A DNA stretch of 64,000 bases from Enterobacterales bacterium CwR94. Its GTDB lineage: Bacteria > Pseudomonadota > Gammaproteobacteria > Enterobacterales > Enterobacteriaceae. Positions 39,511-47,372 of the stretch are shown piece after piece. The DNA lies in assembly GCA_002837195.1 (NCBI GenBank), contig KZ478066.1, forward strand, positions 171,383-235,382, in the 5' to 3' direction. Numbering within the stretch: the stretch's first letter is position 1; every line of letters begins with the position of its first letter. A program made the translations under genes and the position numbers. The notes beneath the pieces were generated by a model, which searched no databases, had not been told where the DNA came from, and worked only from the letters and a program-made list of their open reading frames with translations.

Positions 39511-40587
39511 ATGACCATTCGCACCTTAACGCTGCAAGGCTTTCGCTCCATCCGCAATATCGACCTTCCCCTCTCGCAACTCAATGTGATCAGCGGCCCG
39601 AACGGCTGCGGTAAATCAAACCTCTATAAAGCCGTACGCCTGCTGCATGAAGCGGCGAATGGTCGACTGTCGGCGGCATTGGCGGAAGAGGGCGGCATCC
39701 AGAAGGCGATGTGGGCCGGAGAAACGCGTCGTCAGGATGCCAAACGCATGATGCTGGCGGTGGAAATGGCGGATTTTGCGTACCAACTGGAAATTGGTTT
39801 TCCTGAGCCGCTGATCAGCCTGTTTAATCTGGACCCGCTGGTGAAAAAAGAGGGGCTTTGGTTAGCAGGACAGCAGCGTCGTCGCGCCAGTATGCTGATG
39901 GAACGGGCTAACCAAACCGCGTTCCTGCACAACGTGGAGGGCGAGCGGATTGCTTATCCGGCCACGCTGCACCCGGAAGAGTCGATGTTTGGGCAACTGG
40001 CGGAGCCGCACCGCTACCCAGAGGTTTCGCAGGTGCGGGAAGCCCTGCGCGGTTGGCGTTTTTATCATGAGTTTTCCGTCGGCAGTGGTTCGCCGCTGCG
40101 CGCGCCCCAGGTGGGCATTCGCTCGCCGGTGCTGGCGCATGATGGCGCAAATTTGGCGGCGGCCTTTGAAACCCTGCGCGAACGTGGGCACACGGAAATG
40201 CTTTTTTCGGTACTGGAAAAAGCCTTTCCCGACAGCCAGTTTTATGTGGATGCGCAGGGCGGGCGTTTTCAATTGATGATGCAACGCACGGGGATTCGCC
40301 GCCCGCTGGAGAGCGCGGAGTTTTCCGACGGCACCTTGCGTTTTCTGTGCCTGGTGGTGGCGTTGCTCAGCCCGCGTCCACCGCGTTTTATGGCACTGAA
40401 CGAACCGGAAAACAGCCTGCACCCCGATTTGTTGCCCGCGCTGGCGATGCTGATTGCCGAAGCCAGCCGCTACAGCCAGATATGGGTGACCAGCCACTCA
40501 CCGCTACTCGCGGAACGTATTGCCGCCTATTGCGACGTGCAGCACTACCAGCTCACGCAACAAGACGGCGAAACGGTGCTGGTGTAA
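39511..40587 (+). CDS. AAA/RecF-like ATPase (COG4637 type)
   Basis: A 358-aa SMC/RecF-like ATPase: TIRTLTLQGFRSIRNIDLPL start, Walker A SGPNGCGKSN (about residues 29-38), signature-like EFSDGTLRFLCLVVALL (near 272), Walker B FMALNEPENSLHPDLLPAL, and a WVTSHSPLLAERI H-loop. The Walker B carries NEPE rather than DEPE, which I believe is common in this family. No nuclease (TOPRIM) partner gene follows, so it is not an obvious Gabija or OLD system. Function unknown; possibly DNA repair or defence related. Not present at this place in E. coli. Confidence 0.85.
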   Translation: MTIRTLTLQGFRSIRNIDLPLSQLNVISGPNGCGKSNLYKAVRLLHEAANGRLSAALAEEGGIQKAMWAGETRRQDAKRMMLAVEMADFAYQLEIGFPEPLISLFNLDPLVKKEGLWLAGQQRRRASMLMERANQTAFLHNVEGERIAYPATLHPEESMFGQLAEPHRYPEVSQVREALRGWRFYHEFSVGSGSPLRAPQVGIRSPVLAHDGANLAAAFETLRERGHTEMLFSVLEKAFPDSQFYVDAQGGRFQLMMQRTGIRRPLESAEFSDGTLRFLCLVVALLSPRPPRFMALNEPENSLHPDLLPALAMLIAEASRYSQIWVTSHSPLLAERIAAYCDVQHYQLTQQDGETVLV

Positions 40588-40593
40588 GCGACA

Positions 40594-41367
40594 TTACTGA
40601 CCAAACTGCCAACTGATAAAGGCGCCGTAACGCAATTGATTACGCTGTTGCGTAATGGGGCTGTCGGCAGCACTCTCTTGCAGGCGCTCCGCTGAAATAC
40701 GCACGCCGGTCAGCCAGTGCTGCGTGATGCGGTAGTCAAGACCGCTTTCCAGCGCCCCTTTTTCCAGACCACTGCCGGCGGTAAAGGCGGGCAAACCACT
40801 TTGGGCTGCCTGCTCAGCATTCACGCCATATTGTGTTTGCTGATAATCACTGTCACCCCATGTCAGCGACGGGCCAGCAAACAGGCGCAGGGCGGCGCTG
40901 GCCTGCCATTGCAGATGCGCGTAACCGGTGAGCGTGAATCCCTGATCGTTGCCGCCAATATCCTGGGTGGTGATCAGGCCCGCACGCAGCCACTGCTGGT
41001 GATAAGTGGCGGAGACAAAAGCCCGTGGCGTGACGCTGATATCGCCCAGCCCGCGCAGATGGTCGCTATCTGAGGCTTTGCGAGGAAAAAAATCACTGCC
41101 AATCCCGGTGGCAAACACCCAATGCTCGGTGCGCGCAAAGCGCCAACCCACGGCGGTGATATCGGCCACGCTGCCGATAAAAAAGGGGCCGTAGTTGAGG
41201 CGGATAACCGGCCTGACATTGACCCGATCGTCGCGGGCACCAGCAAATTCGGGGCTCACGCCCGCCCCGACCCCGAGTGTGCCTGACCACTGTGGGTCAC
41301 TGTTCGCCAGCGCAGGCTGGCAAGCGAGTAAGGTGAAACAAAGCGTTGAACGCGTGAACGGGTGCAT
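40594..41367 (-). CDS. MipA/OmpV family outer-membrane protein
   Basis: A 257-aa beta-barrel protein with a signal peptide (FTRSTLCFTLLACQPALA, residues 4-21) and the MipA/OmpV features SGTLGVGAGVSPEFAGARDD and a C-terminal LRYGAFISWQFGQ ending near-aromatic. Members are scaffold (MipA), channel or antibiotic-related porins. It lies downstream of a two-component kinase/regulator pair in the same direction with an 80-bp gap, so it is a good candidate target of that system. The exact role is unknown. Confidence 0.88.
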   Translation of the reverse strand: MHPFTRSTLCFTLLACQPALANSDPQWSGTLGVGAGVSPEFAGARDDRVNVRPVIRLNYGPFFIGSVADITAVGWRFARTEHWVFATGIGSDFFPRKASDSDHLRGLGDISVTPRAFVSATYHQQWLRAGLITTQDIGGNDQGFTLTGYAHLQWQASAALRLFAGPSLTWGDSDYQQTQYGVNAEQAAQSGLPAFTAGSGLEKGALESGLDYRITQHWLTGVRISAERLQESAADSPITQQRNQLRYGAFISWQFGQ

Positions 41368-41446
41368 AGCAGGTGCTCCTGTTAGGGGATGAATATCGCC
41401 CTATTGCAACAGGTCGCTGTAAAGTGCCTTTTTCCCGCAGGTAAAG

Positions 41447-42721
41447 TTATGTAACAGGTGTTGCGCGTCGCCATGGAAAGCGAAAGGTAAAGCAGGCACC
41501 GCGCGTAGCCGTATTACAGGCGCTGACTTCGCCCTGATGGTGAGTGGCGATGGCCTTCACTAACGCTAATCCTAATCCCGTGCCCGCCGTGCTACGCGCC
41601 TGTGGCAAACGATAAAAAGGTTCAAACAGCCGGGGGATGGCGGTGACGGGCAAACCTGGGCCGCTGTCCTCGACGGCGATGTGCACCGTACCGCCGTGCT
41701 GTTGCAAGTTAACCCTCACCGGTGGGCGGCCATGGCGCAGTGCATTTTCTATTAGATTGCGCAGCAGGCGACGCCACAGGCGGGCATCAACCTCGGCAAA
41801 CACATGTTCAGCCGCGAGTTCGACCCCGGCTACCGCACACTCCTCCGCTGCAATCGCCGTGATGTCGGTCAGGTCAAAGGCCGTGTGCATATCTGGATGC
41901 GGATTTTCAAGACGGCTCATCAGCAAGATTTCTTCAACCAGGGCATCCAGTTCAGCGACGCTGCGTTGTAATTCATCATGATTAGGCGAAGCAGAGAGCG
42001 CAGAGGCCATTTGAATGCGCGTTAGGGGTGCGCGTAATTCATGCGAGGCATAGGCCAGCATATTTTTCTGGCTGTGAACCAGTTGCTCAATCTGCGTGGC
42101 GGATCGGTTAAAACTGACCGCCAGCCGTCCTACCTCATCATCGCCGCTTAAGGTTACCCGGGCGCGCAAATCGCCTTTGCCCAGCGATTCCACACTGTGT
42201 TGCAAACGCTCCAGCCGACGCGTCAAACGACGGATCACCAGAAAAGCCGCCCCGGCCACCGCACAAGTCAGGGCGATCACCATGCCGATAAACAGCCACG
42301 GGCGTGTGGCGCGGTCGCTGCTAAACTGCAACACCAGCACCCGGCTGTCTTTCAGTACCCAAACAAAACGCGTGCCGTTCCAGTCATCAAAATACCCGCC
42401 GTGTGTGACCTGCTGTGGGAAAGGTAAGGCCGGTGATAAGGGACGGCTGAGCAATTCGCCATCGGCGCGATAAAGCGCAAAACGCGTGTGCGTGCGCTGC
42501 ATCCAGTCATCAATGGCGGCGGCCTGGGTGGCGCGACTGGCGCTGGCCGCCGGTAAGCTCTGCTCCATCATTTCGGCAAAGGTGGCGAACGCACTCTCAT
42601 GACGATTGTTATCATCCAGCCAAAACCACAGCGCAATGGTACATAACACCACGGTCAGCAAGGCCGCGGTGACGGCGGCGAAAATCTGCAGATACATCGG
42701 GAAATCGGTCAGGCGCTTCAT
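41447..42721 (-). CDS. Sensor histidine kinase (OmpR-class partner)
   Basis: A 424-aa membrane histidine kinase: helix 1 at residues about 10-31 (IFAAVTAALLTVVLCTIALW), a periplasmic loop of roughly 110 residues, helix 2 (PWLFIGMVIALTCAVAGAAF), HAMP, HisKA with LAYASHELRAPLTRIQMA (phospho-His), N box LLRNLIENALRHG and G boxes DSGPGLP and GTGLGLALVKAI. The stop/start junction with the upstream regulator gene shares one base (42721). The signal is unknown; the system resembles RstAB/CpxA-type pairs and sits beside a MipA gene. Confidence 0.92.
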   Translation of the reverse strand: MKRLTDFPMYLQIFAAVTAALLTVVLCTIALWFWLDDNNRHESAFATFAEMMEQSLPAASASRATQAAAIDDWMQRTHTRFALYRADGELLSRPLSPALPFPQQVTHGGYFDDWNGTRFVWVLKDSRVLVLQFSSDRATRPWLFIGMVIALTCAVAGAAFLVIRRLTRRLERLQHSVESLGKGDLRARVTLSGDDEVGRLAVSFNRSATQIEQLVHSQKNMLAYASHELRAPLTRIQMASALSASPNHDELQRSVAELDALVEEILLMSRLENPHPDMHTAFDLTDITAIAAEECAVAGVELAAEHVFAEVDARLWRRLLRNLIENALRHGRPPVRVNLQQHGGTVHIAVEDSGPGLPVTAIPRLFEPFYRLPQARSTAGTGLGLALVKAIATHHQGEVSACNTATRGACFTFRFPWRRATPVT

Positions 42722-43446
42722 CAGGTTGATTGCGCCACACGTGACAAGACATAACCGACGCCGCGCACGGTGATAATCCGTTTTGGCGCGCGGGGATCGT
42801 CTTCGATCTCCTGGCGAATACGCCCAATATGCACATCAATGGCGCGATCAAAACTCTCGTAGGCTTGTCCGCGTACGGTTTGCCAGAGCTGTTCACGATT
42901 GAGTACGCGCCCGGCGTTGCGAGCCAGGGCCAGCAGCAGATCAAATTGCAGTGAGGTTAAATTGCACGTCCGTTGATTGAGCGTCACCGTGCGGGCGCTG
43001 GCATCAATTTCCAACTCGCCAAAGCGCAGGACTTCCGTTGGCGCGGCGGCGGACACATTAATCAGGCGACGCAAAATGGCCCGAATGCGCGCAAGTAATT
43101 CTCGGGGTTCAAAAGGTTTTGGTATGTAATCGTCCGCACCCAGCTCAAGTCCCACAATGCGATCGGTCGGTTCACCGCGCCCCGTCACCATAATAATCGC
43201 CGGATCGTCATGGCAGGTGCTGCGGATATAGCGACACACATCTAAGCCATCGGCGTCATTCAACATTAAGTCGAGCAGGATAACGGCATAGCTTTGCAGC
43301 GCTAATGCGGAGTAGGCGGCTTCTGCGCTGGCAGCATGCGTGACCTGCAGTCCATGTTGTTCTAAATAGGGGGCAATCATACGGGCAAGACGGAGATCAT
43401 CTTCAATCAGTAAAACTGTCTGTCCGGTTGCGGGGGAGGGCAACAT
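42721..43446 (-). CDS. OmpR-family response regulator
   Basis: A 241-aa regulator from ATG 43446: receiver domain with TVLLIEDDLRLARMI, phospho-acceptor Asp in AVILLDLMLNDADG (about residue 60), Lys in DDYIPKPFEPRELL, and a winged-helix DNA-binding domain (LTSLQFDLLLALARNAGRVL, ITVRGVGYVLS). It is followed directly by its kinase gene and then the MipA/OmpV gene. I cannot assign it to a named system with confidence. Confidence 0.92.
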   Translation of the reverse strand: MLPSPATGQTVLLIEDDLRLARMIAPYLEQHGLQVTHAASAEAAYSALALQSYAVILLDLMLNDADGLDVCRYIRSTCHDDPAIIMVTGRGEPTDRIVGLELGADDYIPKPFEPRELLARIRAILRRLINVSAAAPTEVLRFGELEIDASARTVTLNQRTCNLTSLQFDLLLALARNAGRVLNREQLWQTVRGQAYESFDRAIDVHIGRIRQEIEDDPRAPKRIITVRGVGYVLSRVAQST

Positions 43447-43595
43447 ACCACGTACCTCGAAAAGAAGAATGGAACTCTGACAACGAATTAACGAAACGGT
43501 TAGCAAAAGAGTGAAAAAGTAAGGCAGAAATTGCTATTTCCCTCAACGGCGCGGGTTGGCTTAAATGACGGTGTCGTTGTGAAGAGGAGAGCGTA

Positions 43596-43658
43596 ATGAA
43601 ACAGCATGCGGCACATCGCTTACTGCGCAGCACCTACTGGAATGAACTGTGCGCTTGA
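43596..43658 (+). CDS. Possible 20-codon small ORF
   Basis: An ATG at 43596 preceded by GAGGAGAGCG opens a 20-codon frame (MKQHAAHRLLRSTYWNELCA). The ribosome-binding site is good and spacing is normal, but there is no other support. It lies divergent from the response-regulator gene, just before a large imperfect hairpin. It could be a small protein, a leader peptide or chance. Confidence 0.3.
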   Translation: MKQHAAHRLLRSTYWNELCA

Positions 43659-43667
43659 AAATCTTGA

Positions 43668-43721
43668 GCCCCTACCGTTTGTGATGCCGCATAAAAACGG
43701 CGTCGCAAGCGAGGTAGGGGC
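43668..43721. repeat. Imperfect 54-bp palindrome
   Basis: Outer arms GCCCCTACC (43668-43676) and GGTAGGGGC (43713-43721) enclose inner arms GATGCCG / CGGCGTC. It has the look of a REP- or MITE-like intergenic palindrome. No T-tract follows on either strand, so it does not look like a classical terminator. Confidence 0.55.
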
Positions 43722-43729
43722 TTACCGTG

Positions 43730-43942
43730 TTACTGTTCGACCCTGACCTTTTGTCCGGCGAACTGCACGGTTTGGCCTGGGAAGATTTTGCAGCGCTTGC
43801 GGGTTTCTACCGCACCGTCGACCGTGACCTGACCATCAGCGATAAAGGCTTTGGCCTCTGCACCACTGACTACCCAGCCTTCCAGTTTCAGCAAGTCACA
43901 TAAATCAACGTGTTCAAATTTACCCAGTGAAAATACAGCCAT
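43730..43942 (-). CDS. ybcJ: YbcJ, S4-domain RNA-binding protein
   Basis: A 70-aa S4-like RNA-binding protein: FEHVDLCDLLKLEGWVVSGA then EAKAFIADGQVTVDGAVETR, the S4 alpha-L motif, ending GQTVQFAGQKVRVEQ. E. coli YbcJ is the same length and is next to folD there too. The stop of folD's upstream partner is 1 bp away from its start, so it is probably co-transcribed with folD. RNA target unknown. Confidence 0.95.
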   Translation of the reverse strand: MAVFSLGKFEHVDLCDLLKLEGWVVSGAEAKAFIADGQVTVDGAVETRKRCKIFPGQTVQFAGQKVRVEQ

Positions 43943-43943
43943 C

Positions 43944-44810
43944 TTACTTTGCCTCTACATCGTTATACGCTTCACACGCCTGCAGCGTGTTTTGAATCAG
44001 GGTGGCGACAGTCATCGGCCCCACACCACCGGGGACCGGTGTGATATAGGCGGCACGCTCGGCAGCCGCTTCATAATCAACGTCGCCCACCACTTTGCCG
44101 CTTTCCAGACGGTTAATGCCGACATCAATCACAATGGCGCCCGGTTTAATCCACTCGCCAGGAATAAAGTTGGGTTTGCCCACCGCCACCACCAATAAAT
44201 CCGCGTGCTCAACGTGATGGCGCAGATCTTTGGTGAATCGGTGTGTCACGGTGGTGGTGCAGCCCGCGAGCAGCAGTTCCATGCTCATCGGGCGGCCAAC
44301 AATATTGGAGGCTCCCACGACTACGGCATTCAGGCCATAGGTATCGATATTGTAACGCTCCAGCAGCGTCACAATACCGCGAGGTGTGCACGGACGCAGC
44401 TTAGGTGCACGCTGGCACAAACGGCCGACGTTATAAGGGTGAAAGCCGTCCACGTCTTTCTGCGGGGCAATCCGCTCCAGGACTTTGACGTTATCAATGC
44501 CTGCGGGCAGCGGCAACTGCACCAAAATGCCATCAATTGTAGGATCGGCATTCAGGCTATCAATCAGATCCAGCAGCTCGGCTTCGCTGGTGGTGGCAGG
44601 CAGATCGTAGGAGTGAGAAAGGAAGCCAACTTCTTCACAGGCGCGGCGTTTGCTGCCAACGTAAATCTGCGATGCGGGGTTTTCACCGACCAAAACGACT
44701 GCCAGTCCTGGCGCACGTTTACCGGCGGCCAGACGCAACTTCACCTTTTCAGCAACCTCAGTGCGCACCTGCTGCGCAATCGTTTTACCGTCAATAATCT
44801 TTGCTACCAT
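43944..44810 (-). CDS. folD: Methylenetetrahydrofolate dehydrogenase/cyclohydrolase FolD
   Basis: Bifunctional one-carbon enzyme interconverting 5,10-methylene-, 5,10-methenyl- and 10-formyl-tetrahydrofolate. It has 288 aa from ATG 44810 ([20 protein letters not shown]), identical to E. coli. Catalytic Lys in [34 protein letters not shown], the Rossmann [15 protein letters not shown] and C-terminal [15 protein letters not shown] are all present. It is followed by ybcJ. Confidence 0.98.
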   Translation of the reverse strand: MVAKIIDGKTIAQQVRTEVAEKVKLRLAAGKRAPGLAVVLVGENPASQIYVGSKRRACEEVGFLSHSYDLPATTSEAELLDLIDSLNADPTIDGILVQLPLPAGIDNVKVLERIAPQKDVDGFHPYNVGRLCQRAPKLRPCTPRGIVTLLERYNIDTYGLNAVVVGASNIVGRPMSMELLLAGCTTTVTHRFTKDLRHHVEHADLLVVAVGKPNFIPGEWIKPGAIVIDVGINRLESGKVVGDVDYEAAAERAAYITPVPGGVGPMTVATLIQNTLQACEAYNDVEAK

Positions 44811-44973
44811 CAGAGAGGAAATCCACTGTGTTGAGTTTAAAACGGGGAATGCGCCTATTTTGTCAGAAGCGGCTGCAACTGTCAGGTAGAGATTCATCTG
44901 GCTGGGGGAATAGGCTTTAGAAAGTCGGCATAAGCGCTTATGATGCAGACCCGATAATCAGTGAGAACACGCA

Positions 44974-45474
44974 ATGATCTGGATAATGCTGGTCACGCTG
45001 GTGGGGGTATTTATCGTCGGTTTTCGACTGCTCACCGCCAACGCTCGCCACGCCTCACAGGCCCTGAGTAAACGCCTGCAATTGCCGCCGGTCCATGTGG
45101 AATCCATGCTTTCGATGATGGGAAAAACTGCCGCTCAGGAATTCACTGACTATCTGAAAAACGAAGGTGAAACGCCGCTGCACAATGCCGCGATTGTGCT
45201 GCTGATTTGGCAGGTGTTTATTGTTGATGACAGCGATGGCAATCAACAGAACTGGTACCGCATATTGACTCAGGCAGGCTTCAGCGCTCTGATTAGCCGC
45301 CAACAACTGCTGCTGGCAATGGGTTTCTTGCGCCAACTGGAACCTGAACAGGCTGAAATGAACCTGCGACGCGAGCAATACAATGCCCGCTTTACCGCAG
45401 GCGTTGAAGTCGACGCAGAGCCAGAGACAAACAGTAATGTGATTGCCCTTAATCGCTGGCGCGACAGGCATTAG
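44974..45474 (+). CDS. DUF1198 (YicN-like) protein
   Basis: A 166-aa DUF1198 protein: one N-terminal helix (MIWIMLVTLVGVFIVGFRLL), then PVHVESMLSMMGKTAAQEF, LHNAAIVLLIWQVFIVDDSD and a C-terminal tail NSNVIALNRWRDRH. E. coli YicN is the recognisable relative. No function is known. Its last 14 codons are duplicated at 47140-47185 with only synonymous changes, together with the CRISPR leader that follows it. It is therefore the chromosomal anchor of the CRISPR locus. Confidence 0.85.
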   Translation: MIWIMLVTLVGVFIVGFRLLTANARHASQALSKRLQLPPVHVESMLSMMGKTAAQEFTDYLKNEGETPLHNAAIVLLIWQVFIVDDSDGNQQNWYRILTQAGFSALISRQQLLLAMGFLRQLEPEQAEMNLRREQYNARFTAGVEVDAEPETNSNVIALNRWRDRH

Positions 45475-45649
45475 CAGAAGGCGTTATCACACCCTAATGT
45501 TTAGGGCTCCGTTAAGGTATTGATCTTTAGTGCTTTTAACTTATCGTTTTAAAAAAGGGTTTGCGGACGCGAAACGCTGCTTTTTGCTGTAGATTCAGTT
45601 TGTTATGGCTGTTAAGCGCAGGTTCACTGCCGTGTAGGCAGCTTAGAAA
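45431..45649 (+). repeat. Left copy of 219-bp direct repeat (gene tail + leader + CRISPR repeat)
   Basis: From ACAGTAATGTG at 45431 through the first CRISPR repeat. It aligns without gaps to 47140-47358; over the 191 bp before the CRISPR repeat I count about 18 differences (roughly 90% identity). The 1.7 kb between the copies holds the array, the DUF4225 fragment and a small membrane protein gene. Confidence 0.9.
45475..45621 (+). promoter_or_regulatory. CRISPR leader (copy 1)
   Basis: AT-rich, 147-bp sequence between the DUF1198 stop and the first CRISPR repeat. It starts with a small CCCTAA / TTAGGG hairpin and contains a GTTTTAAAAAAGGG tract. Orientation of the array (decayed repeat on the far side) places the leader here, so spacer 1 is the newest. 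A second copy at 47186-47330 confirms it as a conserved unit. Confidence 0.8.
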
Positions 45650-46311
45650 TGCTGGCACTTCTTCGCGCTCTTTCGGTAGACGTTCACTGCCGTGTAGGCA
45701 GCTTAGAAAGCAGCAGCGTTGCGTTACCCAGCGCCGTATCCGTTCACTGCCGAGTAGGCAGCTTAGAAAACATGGAAAACGCTATGCTTCTTGCCATTGT
45801 CGTTCACTGCCGAGTAGGCAGCTTAGAAAATTCGTGAGGACAAGGCCGAGCTTGGCAGAAAGTTCACTGCCGAGTAGGCAGCTTAGAAATCTTCCAGCAT
45901 TTGCCGTAACTTCTCGCCTGCGTTCACTGCCGTGTAGGCAGCTTAGAAACCCCGGTTGTGGTGCCATCCACCTTGAACCGCAGTTCACTGCCGAGTAGGC
46001 AGCTTAGAAACACAGGCAAATGCAAATAAGGCCAATGAATAAGTTCACCGCCGAGTAGGCAGCTTAGAAATGCGGCACATAAGAGGATAAAAATTTACCC
46101 CTGTTCACTGCCGAGTAGGCAGCTTAGAAAAGAGAGCCGCCACCCGAATCTTTGCTGGGGCGGGTTCACTGCCGAGTAGGCAGCTTAGAAATTTATTCGT
46201 AAACTTCGCCGCACACAAGAACGGTTCACTGCCGTGTAGGCAGCTTAGAAAGGACGGCAGCAAAATTGCCCGTGCGCACGCTGGTTCACTGCCGTACATG
46301 CAGCATAAAAA
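45622..46311 (+). CRISPR. Type I-F-like CRISPR array, 12 repeats and 11 spacers
   Basis: 28-bp repeats with the I-F palindrome CTGCCGxGTAGGCAG: start GTTCACTGCC, end GCAGCTTAGAAA. Repeat starts are 45622, 45682, 45742, 45802, 45862, 45922, 45983, 46043, 46103, 46164, 46224 and 46284. Position 12 is T in repeats 1, 2, 6 and 11 and A in the others; repeat 8 has ACCG for ACTG. The last repeat (46284-46311) is decayed. Spacers are 32 nt except 6 and 9 (33 nt). Spacer 3 (45770-45801) matches the adjacent prophage integrase gene perfectly; spacer 10 (46192-46223) is a partial match to 48839-48870. I found no match in the window for the other nine by eye. No cas genes are in the window. Confidence 0.97.
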
Positions 46312-46726
46312 ACGTAGAAGAGAATATGAGATTAATGTCATTGGTGTTGTCGCGGGTTCAGCGATGATGATCAATGGTGTTGGCTCTGCGATTGAAGGCC
46401 TCGACAAAATTACAGGTGCAACTCACCCATTAAATCCTGTTAGCGAAGGCTATGAATACATCGCTGAATTCTTGGGGTTTGATAAACAGTTGGGATTATT
46501 GGCTTATCAAGTCGTTGATTTAACAACGTCGTACTACGGTATATTCAAACTGACATTAAAGCCAGAAGCCTGGAGGTTATTCAAATATCTTCCCACGGAT
46601 TACTATCGTAAAATCCAGACGATGAGTAAACCCGCACTTGCTTTAAAGGGGGCGGGAGCGGCGGTGAAAAGCGATGAAATCGTAACGAATATTCATAAAA
46701 TACAAAGTGGCAGTCCTAAGGATTAA
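46298..46726 (+). pseudogene. DUF4225-like C-terminal fragment starting in a decayed CRISPR repeat
   Basis: A 142-aa frame whose ATG lies inside the degenerate last repeat and has no ribosome-binding site. From about residue 12 it reads NVIGVVAGSAMMINGVGSAI, then a helical C-terminus (LLAYQVVDLTTSYYGIFKLT, ALALKGAGAAVKSDEIVTNI), which resembles the hydrophobic Gly-rich region of DUF4225 proteins found as toxin-like tips or stand-alone proteins in Pantoea and relatives. The N-terminal part of such proteins is missing, so this is probably a truncated remnant joined to the array by recombination. The family call is moderate. Confidence 0.5.
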
Positions 46727-47039
46727 TCTTTTTAATAAAACGGTATGCCTTCCAGGATAAGGTTATCGGTGTGACAAAATAGATGATGAAAAATGAAAAC
46801 GTTAAAACGATGACATACGAGATAGCGTTTGATTTATCTGCATTTAAAACGCCGTACACACTGAAAAAAAATAGGATGATAAGGCCAATAACGCCACCCA
46901 AAAATCTTTTACTTAAATCTATAACAAGATTCTGGAGCGTATTGTCATGAACATCATTTCGCTTAATGATTTTATTTAATTTGTCGACATCTTTTTTTGA
47001 AAAACCATTGTCGAGTAGTTTTTTTTCATAATTTTGCAT
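46716..47039 (-). CDS. AT-rich two-helix membrane protein of unknown function
   Basis: A 107-aa protein with a charged N-terminus (YEKKLLDNGFSKKDVDKLNK) and two membrane helices (FLGGVIGLIILFFFSVYGVL and SYVIVLTFSFFIIYFVTPIT), ending basic. It is convergent with the DUF4225-like fragment, overlapping by 11 bp. Base composition is much more AT-rich than the flanks, suggesting transfer. An immunity role for the neighbouring toxin-like fragment is possible, but immunity genes are normally on the same strand, so this is uncertain. Confidence 0.6.
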   Translation of the reverse strand: MQNYEKKLLDNGFSKKDVDKLNKIIKRNDVHDNTLQNLVIDLSKRFLGGVIGLIILFFFSVYGVLNADKSNAISYVIVLTFSFFIIYFVTPITLSWKAYRFIKKINP

Positions 47040-47139
47040 TAAAGTAACCGTAGTCTGGTGTGCATTGTGATAAACATAACATAATCATCTGGATATGCGC
47101 CACATCGTGGATTTGCAGGGTACGCTTAGCAAGGGATAC

Positions 47140-47358
47140 ACAGTAATGTGATTGCCCTTAACCGCTGGCGAGACAGACATTAGCAGAAGGCGTTATCACC
47201 CCCTAATTTTTAGGGCTCCGTTAACTTGCTGATTTTTAGTGCTTTTAAATTATCGTTTTAAAAAAGGGTCTGTGGACGCGAAACGCTGCTTTTTTCAGTA
47301 GATTCAGTTTGTTATGGCTGTTAAGCTCCCGTTCACTGCCGTATAGGCAGTTAAAGAT
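47140..47358 (+). repeat. Right copy of the direct repeat: gene tail, leader and one CRISPR repeat
   Basis: Second copy of the DUF1198 tail (14 codons and stop at 47140-47185), leader (47186-47330) and a repeat at 47331-47358 (GTTCACTGCCGTATAGGCAG then a diverged 3' end TTAAAGAT). All differences within the coding tail are synonymous (AAT/AAC, CGC/CGA, AGG/AGA), so this copy evolved attached to a functional gene, in another genome or an earlier arrangement, before being placed here. The region 47040-47139 holds nothing I recognise. Confidence 0.88.
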
Positions 47359-47372
47359 AGGTTTAACTGCCT
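47345..47372. repeat. Inverted repeat at CRISPR/prophage boundary
   Basis: AGGCAGTTAAA (47345-47355) and TTTAACTGCCT (47362-47372) form an 11-bp perfect inverted repeat that starts inside the right-hand CRISPR repeat. It is adjacent to the integrase end of the prophage. It may be part of attL, an integrase or Xis arm site, or a hairpin terminator for int. Confidence 0.6.

Noticed and set aside
39511..40587. Reading the AAA ATPase as half of a Gabija or OLD/Septu defence system
   Set aside because: No TOPRIM domain in the protein and no nuclease or helicase partner next to it.
45561..45998. Open frames running through the CRISPR array on both strands
   Set aside because: Periodic peptides with a repeated unit (for example SLPSRQLRK) are translations of the repeats, not proteins.
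45650..46283. Prophage matches for spacers 1, 2, 4-9 and 11
   Set aside because: By eye I found no convincing protospacers in this window. They may target late phage genes or other phages outside it.
47140..47185. Second functional DUF1198 gene
   Set aside because: Only the last 14 codons and stop are present; there is no upstream coding sequence.
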